64,000 nt of DNA from Paramecium octaurelia (lineage: Eukaryota; Ciliophora; Oligohymenophorea; Peniculida; Parameciidae), in contig CAJJDP010000142.1 of assembly GCA_905182995.1 (NCBI GenBank), positions 128,684-192,683 of the forward strand, written 5' to 3'. The notes under the pieces were generated by a model. The model ran no database searches, was not told the origin of the DNA, and worked only from the letters and a program-made list of their open reading frames with translations. A program made the position numbers and the translations under genes. This document shows, in pieces, positions 23,194-34,558 of this stretch (position 1 is its first letter; each line of letters starts with the position of its first letter).

Positions 23194-26023
23194 ATGGAAT
23201 ACGGTGATTTTTAGAGATTACTTTCAGAAGAGGATGAATTAGTTTAAATATCTAGAGCATAGTTGGAATAATTAATTCTGAAAAATTAACTGCCTGAAAC
23301 ACTTCCTGCTCAAAAAAAATCCTGCAAAAAAATTGTAATAACTTAAGCCGCCAAGAAATAAAAACCTTATTAATTTGCAGATGTTCATTATTGGACGATT
23401 ACTCAATTTGATTGGGATACAAAAGTACTAGAAGCATTAAAGGGAGCATTTGGTAAGGAATAATTTAAGGCAAATCAAAAGGCAATTATTAATTGTGTTT
23501 TGGCAGGGAAGGACGTATTTGTTTGTATGCCCACAGGATACGGAAAAAGCATTACATTTCAAATTCCAGCTTTTGTAGAAAATGGTACAAATTGACCTGA
23601 TTATTTAGGCGTTTCGATTGTCGTAATGCCGTTGATTTCCTTGATATTCGATTAGGTGCAATATCTCACGAGTCTTGGTATTCCATCCCTGAACATGAGT
23701 GGTTAAAACAGACTGTTGACTGCATAATAAATTCTGGACTAAAAAATAAAGTTAATTTATACTACTCCTGGTATTATTTAAATTCAAACTAGAAAAAATT
23801 GAGAAATCAGAATAATTTAAATAAATTTTAGGAGATCTCTTCAATCGAAAATTAATCAAAAGATTTGTAATCGACGAAGCACATTGTGTGAGTAAATGGG
23901 GAAGAGACTTCAGACCAGATTACTTGAAATTGAGCAATGTTAGAAATGAGTACCCCAACATTCCCATCATTGCTTTGACTGCCACTGCCCCAGAAGAAGT
24001 TAAAGAAGACATTATCGACGTACTTCAAATTAAAGGTTGTTTATATCTATAATCTTCTTTCAATAGACCAAATCTGGTCTATGAGGTAAGATGCAGAGAA
24101 GAATTCAAGAAGGCAGTCTAAGAAATCAAGGAATTTATTAATCAGACCTATCCAAAACAATCTGGCATCATATATTGTTTGACCCAATCTGAATGCCAGA
24201 CTCTATCACAAAATCTAATATATCATGGCATAGGATCAGACTTCTATCATGCTGGTCTTACTGAAAAGGAAAGACACAGGATTCACAAAAATTGGTTGAT
24301 GAATGAAGTACAAGTAATAGTTGCAACAGTAGCATTTGGTATGGGAATCGACAAAAAGGATTGCCGATTTGTCATTCACTTTTAAATGCCCAAATCAATT
24401 GAAAATTATTATTAAGAAAGTGGCAGAGCAGGACGAGATGGTAAACAAGCGCATTGTCTTCTATTTTACAATAATAGTGACTATAAAACTAATTTGGTAA
24501 TACTTCATTATTTATGTCTCTAGTATCTAATGGATTAAAACACAGAGATGACTGCTCAAATGAAAAAATATAATATTAAAAAGTTGGATTAGATGCAACA
24601 ATTCTGTTATGATCGAGTTTCGTGTAGAAGAGTCTTGCAACTATCTTATTTAGGCGAGAATTTTGACAGAACATTATGCAATAAGAAATGTGACAATTGT
24701 CAAAGAGATGATGAAAATGCAGAAAAAATCAATTTAACCACTGAAGCTCTTAAGATTCTTGATTGTTTAGATAAATATCCATTGACAGAGAATCAACTAG
24801 TTTAATGTTTGAAAGGAGCACAAGATAAAAAGAAATCGAATAACTCATAAAAGAATGTTGAATAGATATTTGGATTATTTAAACATAATCCTCGTAACAT
24901 AAATCCATTATTGGATCAATTAAGAGCTCAAAATGCTTTAAGTTAAAAAGTATAATGTTACAATGTTAAAGGTAATTTCAAAAATAAAGTTGTTTATTTA
25001 ACTCCCAATTCTGGAACATCCTTAAAAAGTGTGATTATATCCATTCCAAGAGAAAAAGACAAAAGATCATCCGTTTTAGATTAAAAGACTAATGATTTAT
25101 TTAAAAAGTACTTATCGAAAGAAAATAATAATCAAAATAACAATGGAATTAATTTATAAATCAACTAAAATGCTTTACAAAAGGATTTCATTTGGTAAAA
25201 TGGCAATCACATCGAAACTGAATAAAAGAAATTGTAATATGATAACCAATATGGGTATTGCTTAGAAAATCAATTTAATGATCTGCGTGAAAGATTGATG
25301 TTAGTTCGTAAGAATATTTACAAAGAAATGACCAATGATGCTTCAAATTAAATCATTAATATCGATTTGGTATTATCAACTGATGACATTGAAGAATTGT
25401 GCAAAAAGCTTCCAACCACTATGAGCGAATTAAATGACCCATTCATTTGCATAGCCTAAGAAATTAAAAAATTGCAATATATGAAACACTTTATTGAAGA
25501 AGTTGCTCACTTTGTTGATATCGAAGAAATCAATAAACTATTATTTGAAAAACGTACACATTTTACTTATTCTAGCCAAACAAATCGAAACTCAGGTTGA
25601 CTAAGTTTTTGAATTTTAGAAGCACATCAGATAGGAAGAGGATGTTGTTGACATTACTAACTAAGAGTTTATAGGTAAATTATCAATTTTTAATTTTAGC
25701 CAAATAAAAAGAGATAGAAGAATTATTAGTAAATGGTTAAGAGCATGATGATTACTTAGATGAAGTACTCTATTAATTTAATTTAGCTCTTAAACCTAAT
25801 TGAGGAAGATGAAAAAAAAAAATCTCCTGATATTGTTATCATCGATGATGACATAAGTTAAAATGATTTTGCTTTAAACAAAAAACCACAAATGTAGCAG
25901 GTTTCCACTTTTGAACCTATTTAATCACATCAACTTTCATAGGATTTAAAATAATCTGATAAAAGTGAAAATAATTAACAATCAAAAAAGCTAAAAATAA
26001 ATCTAAAAAGATCCTTTTTATGA
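23194..26023 (+). CDS. RecQ-family DNA helicase
   Basis: RecQ helicases unwind DNA 3' to 5' and act in recombination and replication repair. At least five introns are needed (for example 23585-23608, 24 nt, and 23771-23792, 22 nt). Helicase motifs are in order: [20 protein letters not shown] (motif 0/Q), [17 protein letters not shown] (Walker A), [20 protein letters not shown] (DEAH and the RecQ aromatic loop), [14 protein letters not shown] (motif III), [12 protein letters not shown] (motif IV), [20 protein letters not shown] (motif V) and [15 protein letters not shown] (motif VI). The zinc-binding subdomain follows with four cysteines (CRRVLQ..., LCNKKCDNC). The C-terminal ~400 residues are polar and unrecognised. 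The 3' part from 24,867 is duplicated after an N. Confidence 0.93.
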
Positions 26024-26115
26024 ATAGTTGATTAATAATTTATATATATTTTTATATATTATCAGTAAAATTATAGATGTTTTAAGAGATTGTAAATTTA
26101 TACTGTAATATTATA
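24867..26115. repeat. First copy of exact 1249-bp direct repeat
   Basis: Bases 24867-26115 reappear as 26117-27365 at a fixed offset of 1250. I saw no mismatch in the lines compared. It covers the RecQ 3' exons and ~90 bp of flank. Confidence 0.95.
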
Positions 26116-26116
26116 N
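26116..26116. other. Single N, unmerged contig junction
   Basis: The only ambiguous base in the window. It sits exactly between the two identical 1249-bp copies, as happens when a scaffolder joins two overlapping contigs with a minimal gap instead of merging them. Confidence 0.9.
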
Positions 26117-27273
26117 TATTTGGATTATTTAAACATAATCCTCGTAACATAAATCCATTATTGGATCAATTAAGAGCTCAAAATGCTTTAAGTTAAAAAG
26201 TATAATGTTACAATGTTAAAGGTAATTTCAAAAATAAAGTTGTTTATTTAACTCCCAATTCTGGAACATCCTTAAAAAGTGTGATTATATCCATTCCAAG
26301 AGAAAAAGACAAAAGATCATCCGTTTTAGATTAAAAGACTAATGATTTATTTAAAAAGTACTTATCGAAAGAAAATAATAATCAAAATAACAATGGAATT
26401 AATTTATAAATCAACTAAAATGCTTTACAAAAGGATTTCATTTGGTAAAATGGCAATCACATCGAAACTGAATAAAAGAAATTGTAATATGATAACCAAT
26501 ATGGGTATTGCTTAGAAAATCAATTTAATGATCTGCGTGAAAGATTGATGTTAGTTCGTAAGAATATTTACAAAGAAATGACCAATGATGCTTCAAATTA
26601 AATCATTAATATCGATTTGGTATTATCAACTGATGACATTGAAGAATTGTGCAAAAAGCTTCCAACCACTATGAGCGAATTAAATGACCCATTCATTTGC
26701 ATAGCCTAAGAAATTAAAAAATTGCAATATATGAAACACTTTATTGAAGAAGTTGCTCACTTTGTTGATATCGAAGAAATCAATAAACTATTATTTGAAA
26801 AACGTACACATTTTACTTATTCTAGCCAAACAAATCGAAACTCAGGTTGACTAAGTTTTTGAATTTTAGAAGCACATCAGATAGGAAGAGGATGTTGTTG
26901 ACATTACTAACTAAGAGTTTATAGGTAAATTATCAATTTTTAATTTTAGCCAAATAAAAAGAGATAGAAGAATTATTAGTAAATGGTTAAGAGCATGATG
27001 ATTACTTAGATGAAGTACTCTATTAATTTAATTTAGCTCTTAAACCTAATTGAGGAAGATGAAAAAAAAAAATCTCCTGATATTGTTATCATCGATGATG
27101 ACATAAGTTAAAATGATTTTGCTTTAAACAAAAAACCACAAATGTAGCAGGTTTCCACTTTTGAACCTATTTAATCACATCAACTTTCATAGGATTTAAA
27201 ATAATCTGATAAAAGTGAAAATAATTAACAATCAAAAAAGCTAAAAATAAATCTAAAAAGATCCTTTTTATGA
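26117..27273 (+). pseudogene. Duplicate of RecQ 3' coding region (assembly artefact)
   Basis: This is the C-terminal coding part of the RecQ gene again, ending at the equivalent TGA (27271-27273), without any start codon or helicase core. It should not be counted as a gene. In a corrected assembly it would merge with 24867-26023. Confidence 0.85.
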
Positions 27274-27365
27274 ATAGTTGATTAATAATTTATATATATT
27301 TTTATATATTATCAGTAAAATTATAGATGTTTTAAGAGATTGTAAATTTATACTGTAATATTATA
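26117..27365. repeat. Second copy of exact 1249-bp direct repeat
   Basis: The same sequence as 24867-26115. It starts immediately after the N and ends at 27365, where unique sequence resumes. It is most simply the other contig's copy of the same locus. Confidence 0.95.
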
Positions 27366-27981
27366 CTTAATGTAATAGTTCTAATATAATAATATTAATA
27401 ATATATAATTATTTATATATTAAAAAAATGGAAAGATGAGTTTAAATTTGTTATCTTATTATTTATGAATTGATTTAACTTAATCATTTACAACTCAAAA
27501 TTAAGTATAAATAATTTAGTATTTTAACAAATTAAAAATAATAATTAAATGATTATGAAAACTAAACCATCAATTTATGTAACTATATTTTATTATTTAT
27601 AGATTTATTTTATAATATTGAATAAGTTAGAATTTATTATTGAATTTGAGATTGTGAGTCAAAGGCATGTCTTATTTGAGACAATTAATTTGTAGATTTT
27701 TTGGTTTTAATAATTAAATAATTTTTATTATTCTTAACTGGTTCCATATAACTATATTTCTTTAAATTGACATCTTTTTTCCTAATCAATAGAATTACAA
27801 ATTTATTTTTCAAGATTGTGTTCTTTAATTTTAAGTTCTTTTGTTAATTAAGGTATCTTTAAGGTAAGGTATAATTTTCCATTAGTACTTTATATGGATT
27901 CGAATTCAATTTTACATCAAGCTGCCCCTGTATAAACAGAAGAGTGATTTAATTAATATAAATTGAATTATTAAAATTATA
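27366..27981. other. Intergenic, nothing recognised
   Basis: About 615 bp, very AT-rich, with frequent TGA in every frame and no conserved-looking structure. It may hold decayed gene remains, but none can be named. Confidence 0.55.
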
Positions 27982-28563
27982 ATGAAACCAATATTTCGTG
28001 GTGTCTTAATAATGAAATATACAGACAATTAAGAGGAAATCACTCTTGATTAAATTAAGGAATATTTGAAAGAGTCAGGAAATTACAATGAAGAAACCTT
28101 CTCTCAAAATGTAGATATTTTCCAATAATTGATTGATGATCTCATCTAAAATGATTCAGAGCAAACATATGAACAATATGTATAAAATCATCATATTAAT
28201 TTCAGGGAATCTCAGCTTAAGAATTACATTAGACATGGTTAACTGAGAAAGATAGAGTGTTATCCTATTACATTAAAAAGAGGACTCAAGGATAAAAAGT
28301 AATTATTAATACAATGAATATTAGATTGAAAAATTTCAATGGTCAGTTAATAACCAATTCTACTCAAAAAAAGCAAAAAACATAAATAAACCTGTTTGCA
28401 TTATGAATCTTAAGGTAATACTTCTAAAAATGTGCAATAGTCTAAAGATGTCGTGAATAAAACTTATAAATTTCATACATTCGAGATAAATGAAGAGGAT
28501 TTAAATTATATAGAAGACCAAATGAAAAAAATAGAGTAAACTATAAATGCATTGCTTTTGTGA
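27982..28563 (+). CDS. Small hypothetical protein
   Basis: Three introns (26 nt starting in a run GTATAAAATC near 28,170; ~32 nt with an unusual GTC start near 28,340; 26 nt near 28,411) leave 498 nt, giving 165 residues. The reading is MKPIFRGVLIMKYTDNQEEI..., then GISAQELHQTWLTEKDRVLS..., then KDVVNKTYKFHTFEINEEDL and a helical end. The protein is charged and mostly helical, without a recognised domain. The middle intron is the weakest part of the model because another frame is also open there. Confidence 0.5.
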
Positions 28564-28567
28564 TGAA

Positions 28568-29152
28568 TCATTAAACCAATATCAATAATCTATAATCATT
28601 TAATTTTGATACGAGATTTAAATTAAAATGAATTAATCTAACATGGTTCATCATATTTTGAATTATCTTCTACATTTTTTTGTTTGCAATATTGTAACAC
28701 AATTTCTTTAGTTTCCTCATTTCTTCTTTTGAATCAAATAATTTGCTAAATATTGTAAGCGATCCAATAAACTTTAGATTAAGTTCACAAATAAAGTAAT
28801 CTTTTTTATACATTGTCTATTAAAATTCTCTGAACTTATTAATCACTATTGTATTACAACTGCTGTTCCATTTCTATAATTTAGCTTAAATCTTTAATAT
28901 ATGCAGGTACTCTAGTACCAATACTACCTTAATTATGTAATTGTGAGGTTCATAGAATTTTCGATGATATTCAAATAGATAACAATAAAATAATAGATAG
29001 TTGAAACATTAGTCTAAATTTAAGATGAGAGAGTTCACACTCATTTCATTATCACATCCAATCAAAAATACCACATTTAAAATTGTAATCAATATGAAAT
29101 TCAATAATCCAAAAATCTTGATTGTATAATTAAAGTTGCTTATATTTAACAT
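28568..29152 (-). CDS. Hypothetical ORF with N-terminal membrane segment
   Basis: A TGA-free 585-nt frame (194 residues) from ATG at 29152. It opens with MLNISNFNYTIKIFGLLNFI followed by a hydrophobic helix, then a Lys/Tyr/Phe-rich helical region. The same frame continues upstream beyond an in-frame TGA, so it may be the last piece of a decayed larger gene and not an independent one. It is convergent with the preceding gene, 4 bp from its stop codon. No family is recognised. Confidence 0.4.
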
Positions 29153-30590
29153 CTAGAATATATTTCAAATACATTTAATAAACCTATCTTTTATGCTATT
29201 GACCTGTAAGCTCATCCAATTAAATTTTAACCATTTTGGTTGAGTGGATTTATTGAATATCTATTCAAATTCCTCAACTAAGATAATTTGTTGATGCTCA
29301 TTTTTTTTCTTTGGTTTTAAAATCAACCAAAACAGAGAGTATCATAATTTTAGGATGATTTATTGATAATTGGTATTTTATTCTCTCAAGAAGCAGTAAA
29401 TATATTTCACACACATTTACTTTTTCTTTCAATTTTATCACTTTTACGTAATAACAAAACAATCTATAGTTTAATTTTAGACAAATCTTCATGTATAAAC
29501 ATCTTCTTAATATTTGAATATTGTAAATTAACTCGAAAATTATCAATTGAACAACAATTAGTAACAAAATCATAAATTTCAAGAATAATACTCTTTTCCT
29601 AATGTTCTGAAAATAAGGATTATTCTAATTGACTCTACTCCAATATATTAAAATGATCTGATTAGGACTTCTCGTTCGGATTTAATTTCAATATAGAAAG
29701 TGTAGATGTATATAATTATTTATTAATAATTCACTCTGATTTCATTTTTGTTTTAACCAAGTATGTGCCAATTACAGTACTTATAGCAAGGGTTGTCCAA
29801 TAGCAGCGAGCAAAAAATACATCTTCATAGCTGAGAAAAACACTCAGAATAAAGCTGATTATGCCAATACCTCCTGTACAAATTGACACTAATCTAGAAC
29901 TTAGGTTAATCTTGTTGAATTTATAAGGAAGAAAGAAAAGTATGTAGTATAAACTAGCAACTAATTATATACGATGGTATTTACCTAATGCAAATATTCG
30001 ATAACATTGCTCGTAATTCGTTTGACCTGAAAAGTAGATTCCAAAAGTCATATAAAATGCACAATCAAGTATTGGCTGAATTAATTTTAACATAAATAAT
30101 AAATGTTTTTATTTGCAAATATTATAGAAGGATCTTCATTTTGATTAGGAATCGAATATTGCACCAACTCTTTCGATTACTTACACTCTCTATTTGATTT
30201 TATAAAAATAGAATAATTGAAATAAAAGATTTCACTTATCATCATTTTACCAAACAGTTCCTTATTATTCGTTGGGACATCTCAAATGAATTGTAGAAAT
30301 GTAACAAAAATATTTATTATGACAACTATACTCTTAAGGAAGATGATTTTATAAAATCATAATAATATTAGTGATCTTGGGTCCAATTATAAAATTCATC
30401 TATATTTCAGCCATTATCAACTCTGACGAAAGTAATATAGTTGAACATTCTTCTAAAATTCATGGTAAATACTTTTTTGACAGAAATATCTTGATAAATG
30501 AAATTATTTCAATGAATTTTATTGATTATTACATTTATATAAAAAGCAAAAAATGGAAAAAATTGTGAAAATTACATAGATTCTTCCCTC
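29153..30590 (-). pseudogene. Decayed membrane protein gene, possibly sensor histidine kinase-like
   Basis: The minus strand holds coding-like blocks in shifting frames, broken by TGA every 60-130 codons. One block (from ~30,115) has a chain of membrane helices (LDCAFYMTFGIYFSGQTNYE, then GGIGIIISFILSVFLSYED-like). It meets TGA and then resumes in the same frame with ...LNPNEKSQSDHFNILEQ... and KIKLQIVLLLRKSDKIE. The last segment loosely resembles the N-box region of histidine kinases (KQILLNLLxNAIKF). No H-box, N-D-G motif set or receiver is intact. The blocks do not join by canonical introns. I read this as a pseudogene; the family guess is weak. Confidence 0.4.
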
Positions 30591-30690
30591 ATTTTTAATT
30601 AGAATGGAGAATCAATGTCATTTAAGGAATAAGGCCTTAAAAATTAAAACTTATTATGATCTTAATAAAAATATTATTTGTTTATTTATA

Positions 30691-31406
30691 TCAGATTTTT
30701 ACTTTGGATTTTAAATGTTATGTTATCTTCTCTAAAAACTATTCATCTTCAGCAGACAATTATTCTTTCTTTAATTCTTGAAATGGCAATTGCTCACTAA
30801 CTTCAAATTAGGCTAACTAATTTAAGAAATTTTATTTAGCCAAAGGGTTAGCCAACTAGTCCACTATCTCTGATTTCTTTTCTCGCAAGAAATCCTTCAC
30901 TTGCATCATCACAAGCTGTTTCGAATACTAATCTAAATTCTATTGAGTCTCAGTGAGAGTTTAACCATTATGAGAAATCTCAGAAGATTGCTAATTTATT
31001 CGAATCAGAGGGTGGATGAACTATAGGTTTTCGATGGCATATTCACTATTTCTATTTGAAATTAGGTTAAAAATAGAAAATTACTTAGTTTTGTCTATTA
31101 ATGCGATCACTGTAGTGTTGAGTAATTTGACTTTTCTATCCCTGGTGGATTTTTTCCCTATTCTGCCCTCTTTCAAATAGACCTACAGAATTGCCTTCAC
31201 TGTTGATGGTTTCAATTGAGTTTCTTCGGATACCTACAGTCATATGGTTCTTATATCTACTTCTTTTAGGGTCTTTCCATTTTTAGTAAGTTCATTTATT
31301 ATGTGAGTTCTTTGGTCGTGACTGATTTTCTTGTACCTATTGATTATGTTGGATTGTTCTACTTCATATTGCGAGACCCCTTTCGGATTTTTGAGCTACT
31401 ATTCAT
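30691..31406 (-). CDS. Helix-turn-helix protein
   Basis: Introns of 26 nt (31337-31362), 27 nt and 33 nt leave 630 nt, giving 209 residues. Residues ~20-85 form a homeodomain-like or transposase-like HTH: ISHDQRTHIINELTKNGKTL, then KEVSEETQLKPSTVKAILQV, then YLKEGRIGKKSTRDRK. This 'T-x-x-E-V-x...-S-T-V-x-x-I-L-x-x-Y' pattern is typical of small DNA-binding HTH domains. The C-terminal half is helical and Gln/Glu/Lys-rich. It is probably a DNA-binding protein of unknown target. An ATG at 31478 would overlap the divergent neighbour, so the start at 31406 is preferred. Confidence 0.75.
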
Positions 31407-31432
31407 TATTATCGAATTATTATTAATTAATT
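31407..31432. promoter_or_regulatory. 26-bp divergent intergenic spacer
   Basis: The start codons of the HTH gene (minus) and the zinc-finger/SPRY gene (plus) are separated by 26 bp of A/T. Transcription in both directions must start from almost the same point. Confidence 0.4.
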
Positions 31433-32548
31433 ATGATACCCTCGACTCGAATTTGTATAGCCCCGAATTGTCAAGCATAATCGCGATTAATTTAATCCAT
31501 AAAGGAACTCGATTATCACAAGGGCCATAGTTCCTCCAGTCTGGGATAACTCACCAAGAAATTGAAAGATGTCATACCTGAATTTCCAATCACTGCAAGC
31601 ACCAAACAAATTATTGAATCTAAATTTCAAATTATTCAAGAATACTTGTAGAAGAAACAAGAAATCTATTAGAAGTAAGAATCTCAAATATTTAAAATAA
31701 AGGAAATGTGAAAAATATGAATTGATTGAGGCAGCATCCAAATTTATCAATTCCGAATACTCCTTATTAAATGAACGGGCTATAGATTTAATAGTCAAAG
31801 CACTGCCCAATAACATTTCTGAAACCCTAGAATTGCAGACTGCTTAATATTGCGAATTACAAATTCAAATTCAAAAAGAATTGGATGATTTATTTCTTTT
31901 AATTAGTGCAGATACAAAATAAGAATCAATTTAACCTGTCCAATAAGTTCAATCACCAAAAAAGAAACTATCCCAAATTCAAACCGCAGCCATCCCAATA
32001 GCCATAACAGAGAAACCACAATTCATCAAAATGCCCCAAGCCTATGATTAACTTTCCAAATTTGAAATCGTCAATCAAAAGGCAAAACACTTAGAAGGAT
32101 GTACTTCTACCATTCCATTTTAGATCCTTCCTTCGTCATGACCAACCAACTACTCAAAGAGGGCAGTCAAATTAGATTTGAGATAGTTAAGATATAAAGT
32201 GACTACGTAGGAATAGGTATTGGAGCAATGGAACGAGCCTCTATTGAAAAAAACGGACTGATCCTTACTGGAGAGCAGCTCTAAACAGTTGGTCATGGAG
32301 TATACATGAATTTTAATGATAAATGCATTTACCATAGTGAAATTGAAAATGGGGCTGTTTAAGGAAAGGACAAAGGAATTTCATTTTAAGATGGAGATAA
32401 AAGTAAATTAAATTTCAATTATAACCGTAGTTCTCTGCACTTATTCATAAGGATAACTGACCTTTTAAAATTTGAAAACCAACTCCTCATATTCAATGAA
32501 AGTCACCTTAACAGATATTATATTTATTGTTTGGTTAGACTTGAGTGA
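31433..32548 (+). CDS. Short zinc-finger, coiled-coil and SPRY-like protein
   Basis: Introns of 28 nt and 23 nt (the latter GTACTT...TTTAG near 32100-32122) leave 1065 nt, giving 354 residues. The N-terminus has a compact C-x4-C ... H-x3-H site (ICIAPNCQAQSRLI, then DYHKGH). A helical coiled-coil middle follows. Residues ~205-350 resemble a SPRY/B30.2 domain: EGSQIRFEIVKIQSDYVGIG, then MNFNDKCIYHSEIENGAV, then KGISFQDGDK and the closing strand RYYIYCLVRLE. SPRY domains bind partner proteins. Its neighbours give no further clue. Confidence 0.7.
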
Positions 32549-33002
32549 AATTAAAATTATTTGATTATTAAATCCTCTATTATAAGTATCAATATATTCT
32601 TTTCAATTGACTATTAATTCTAAATCAACGATTTTAATACGAGATACAATTTTTCTGTGTATCCAATAAAGTTATTCGAAATGCATATCTAATTAGATAT
32701 ATTATTTTTTGCTTAATCATATCAATTAAATTAACTTAACTTATGTTTTTAATATTACCTAACAATAAATTAATGTAAAATAAATCATTAAGTCTATAGT
32801 ATAGGACAAAGAATATAAATGATCTTAATTTAACAAACATAATAGACTTGCGCTTCTATTAGACAAATTACATTTTATGCAAATAAGAGATATTTGATCG
32901 ATCCTTTTATAAGAACTTTAATATCTGGGGGGCAAAAATGGAATTTATATTATTTTTAACTTATTACTTATTTAAGTTTTCATTAGAATACATCAGTTTA
33001 TT
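32549..33002. other. Intergenic, nothing recognised
   Basis: About 450 bp of AT-rich DNA with TGA in all frames. A GGGGGG run near 32930 stands out but has no evident role. Confidence 0.5.
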
Positions 33003-34030
33003 ATGAGCTCTTCATTGGATAACTAGATTGTATTATATATTTTGGTGCTGTTGGATAATAAATTGACTTTGTATTATAATCTAATAACAAGAAGTGACAA
33101 TTAAATTATAATAAATATACGAATTACAAATTCGTTTTGCAATTCATATATTTAATGTCCTACCGGCATATTATGGAATGAGGGACTTTTTAAGAATTTA
33201 AATGGATAGAGAGTAGTAATACTATAAATAAGAAGGGAATGGAAGGTTTTCTCAATTGTAAATCTTGACTTCAAAGCAAGTCAATAGACTAATTGATTGC
33301 AGATAAAGATCAATAATAAATTAAAGATAATATATTATCTACTCAATCAGCAGCTGCTGAGGTGTCAATATTACTTTGTATTTAGCTTGGTCTAAATAAG
33401 GAAGGCAATTTATTATTACAAAGAGGATTAAGAAGGAGTAATTATTCCATTAATGTAATTTTCAAATATAAGAATTAGAAATTATATATTGGATGATAAG
33501 GGTAAATAGTTGAAAATATTAATCGTTATTTTTATATTGATAATGAGTAGATTTTTGGGAAGCAATGATTAAAAAAATGGAAAAATTCCGTCCAGTATGT
33601 TAATAGCAAGTTCCTCAGAATACAGAAAATTAGAAGTAATATGAATTAGTTATTGGAAAAGAAGGATGTAATTTTAAATTAAGAATCAATTATTGACAAA
33701 ATCGAGATTAACGAGAATTTCTGGATGCATTAAAATATATTTAGTTCAAAAAGTGTCAATAAAAAAAATTGAGAAACCTTTAGTTACAATGTATTTCAAA
33801 GGGATGATACTTAGTTAAGACTCTAACGATTACTTAAGTAATTAATAGAAAAAATGCAGTAAATTTAGATAATTTAGCTAAGGTATGATTATTGTTTAAC
33901 TGAGTTCAAAATTTTCTCGAATTTGAGCAAAATATAAATAGAAACAATTTTTTAGTAATTGAGTTCGGATACAATGATTGATTAATTTAAGCTCTTTAAA
34001 ACTTTATAAAGAATTTAAATATATTTAAAT
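33003..34030 (+). pseudogene. Decayed gene of unknown family
   Basis: A 97-codon frame from ATG 33003 (MSSSLDNQIVLYILVLLDNK...) ends at TGA. Beyond it, coding-like sequence continues in other frames: IKDNILSTQSAAAEVSILLC..., then WEAMIKKMEKFRPVCQQQV..., then REFLDALKYIQFKKCQQKKL. The last block has in-frame TGAs at two points with coding-like sequence continuing in the same frame, and no canonical introns explain them. The composition and codon pattern look like a real protein that has lost its frame. Family not recognised. Confidence 0.5.
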
Positions 34031-34033
34031 AAA

Positions 34034-34527
34034 ATGAATAAGAAGTCTGAATTCTAAAGAGCCAATACAACTAAATAATTAAATATCAGTAATTAGAACA
34101 GTCCTAAGTTAATCATATCGCAAAGCACCTCGATAGGTTTTCACAATGAATAGAGCAATTGTTTATCAAAATCACTTGCGTATAGTCCCAGTCGGGCAGA
34201 TTATTCTTTCGACAGAATAATCGAATAAAGCATTATAGAATCGAAAGGGTAAATAGGGCATTAAATACTAGGAAAAACTTGCCGACGAATGCTAATGACT
34301 AAGAACAACCAACCAAAGTATTCTGTCAAAAATGTTAAAAATAAGTCATCTCTAGAATCGAGAAATAATATGGTTGCGGTGCCCTAATCGTCACTCTCTT
34401 GATATTACTTATATTCTGGCCATTATTTTGGATTCCATGCTTTGTTTCAGAATGCAGAGACATAATACATTATTGTCCATCTTGCGAAGAAGTTATTGGA
34501 ACGAAACCTTATAAACTTTGTAAATGA
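34034..34527 (+). CDS. LITAF-domain protein
   Basis: A 23-nt intron (GTAAATAGGG...TAG, near 34250) leaves 471 nt, giving 156 residues. The first ~90 residues are polar and Ser/Asn-rich. The rest is a LITAF domain: VFCQKCQKQVISRIEKQYGC, a hydrophobic membrane-inserting segment (ALIVTLLILLIFWPLFWIP), then CRDIIHYCPSCEEVIG. The paired C-x2-C and HYC-x2-C motifs bind one zinc, with the hydrophobic helix between them, and anchor the protein to late endosomal or lysosomal membranes. LITAF proteins link membranes to ESCRT and NEDD4 partners. Confidence 0.85.
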
Positions 34528-34558
34528 TCAGTAGATTAATTATTTGTATTTACTTGCC

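Noticed and set aside
24867..27365. A genuine recent tandem duplication of the RecQ 3' end
   Set aside because: Complete identity, including introns and flank, and the single N exactly at the junction point to an assembly join.
31404..31478. Upstream ATG (31478) as the start of the HTH gene
   Set aside because: It would place the start inside the coding region of the divergent zinc-finger/SPRY gene; the ATG at 31406 gives exact exon arithmetic and no overlap.
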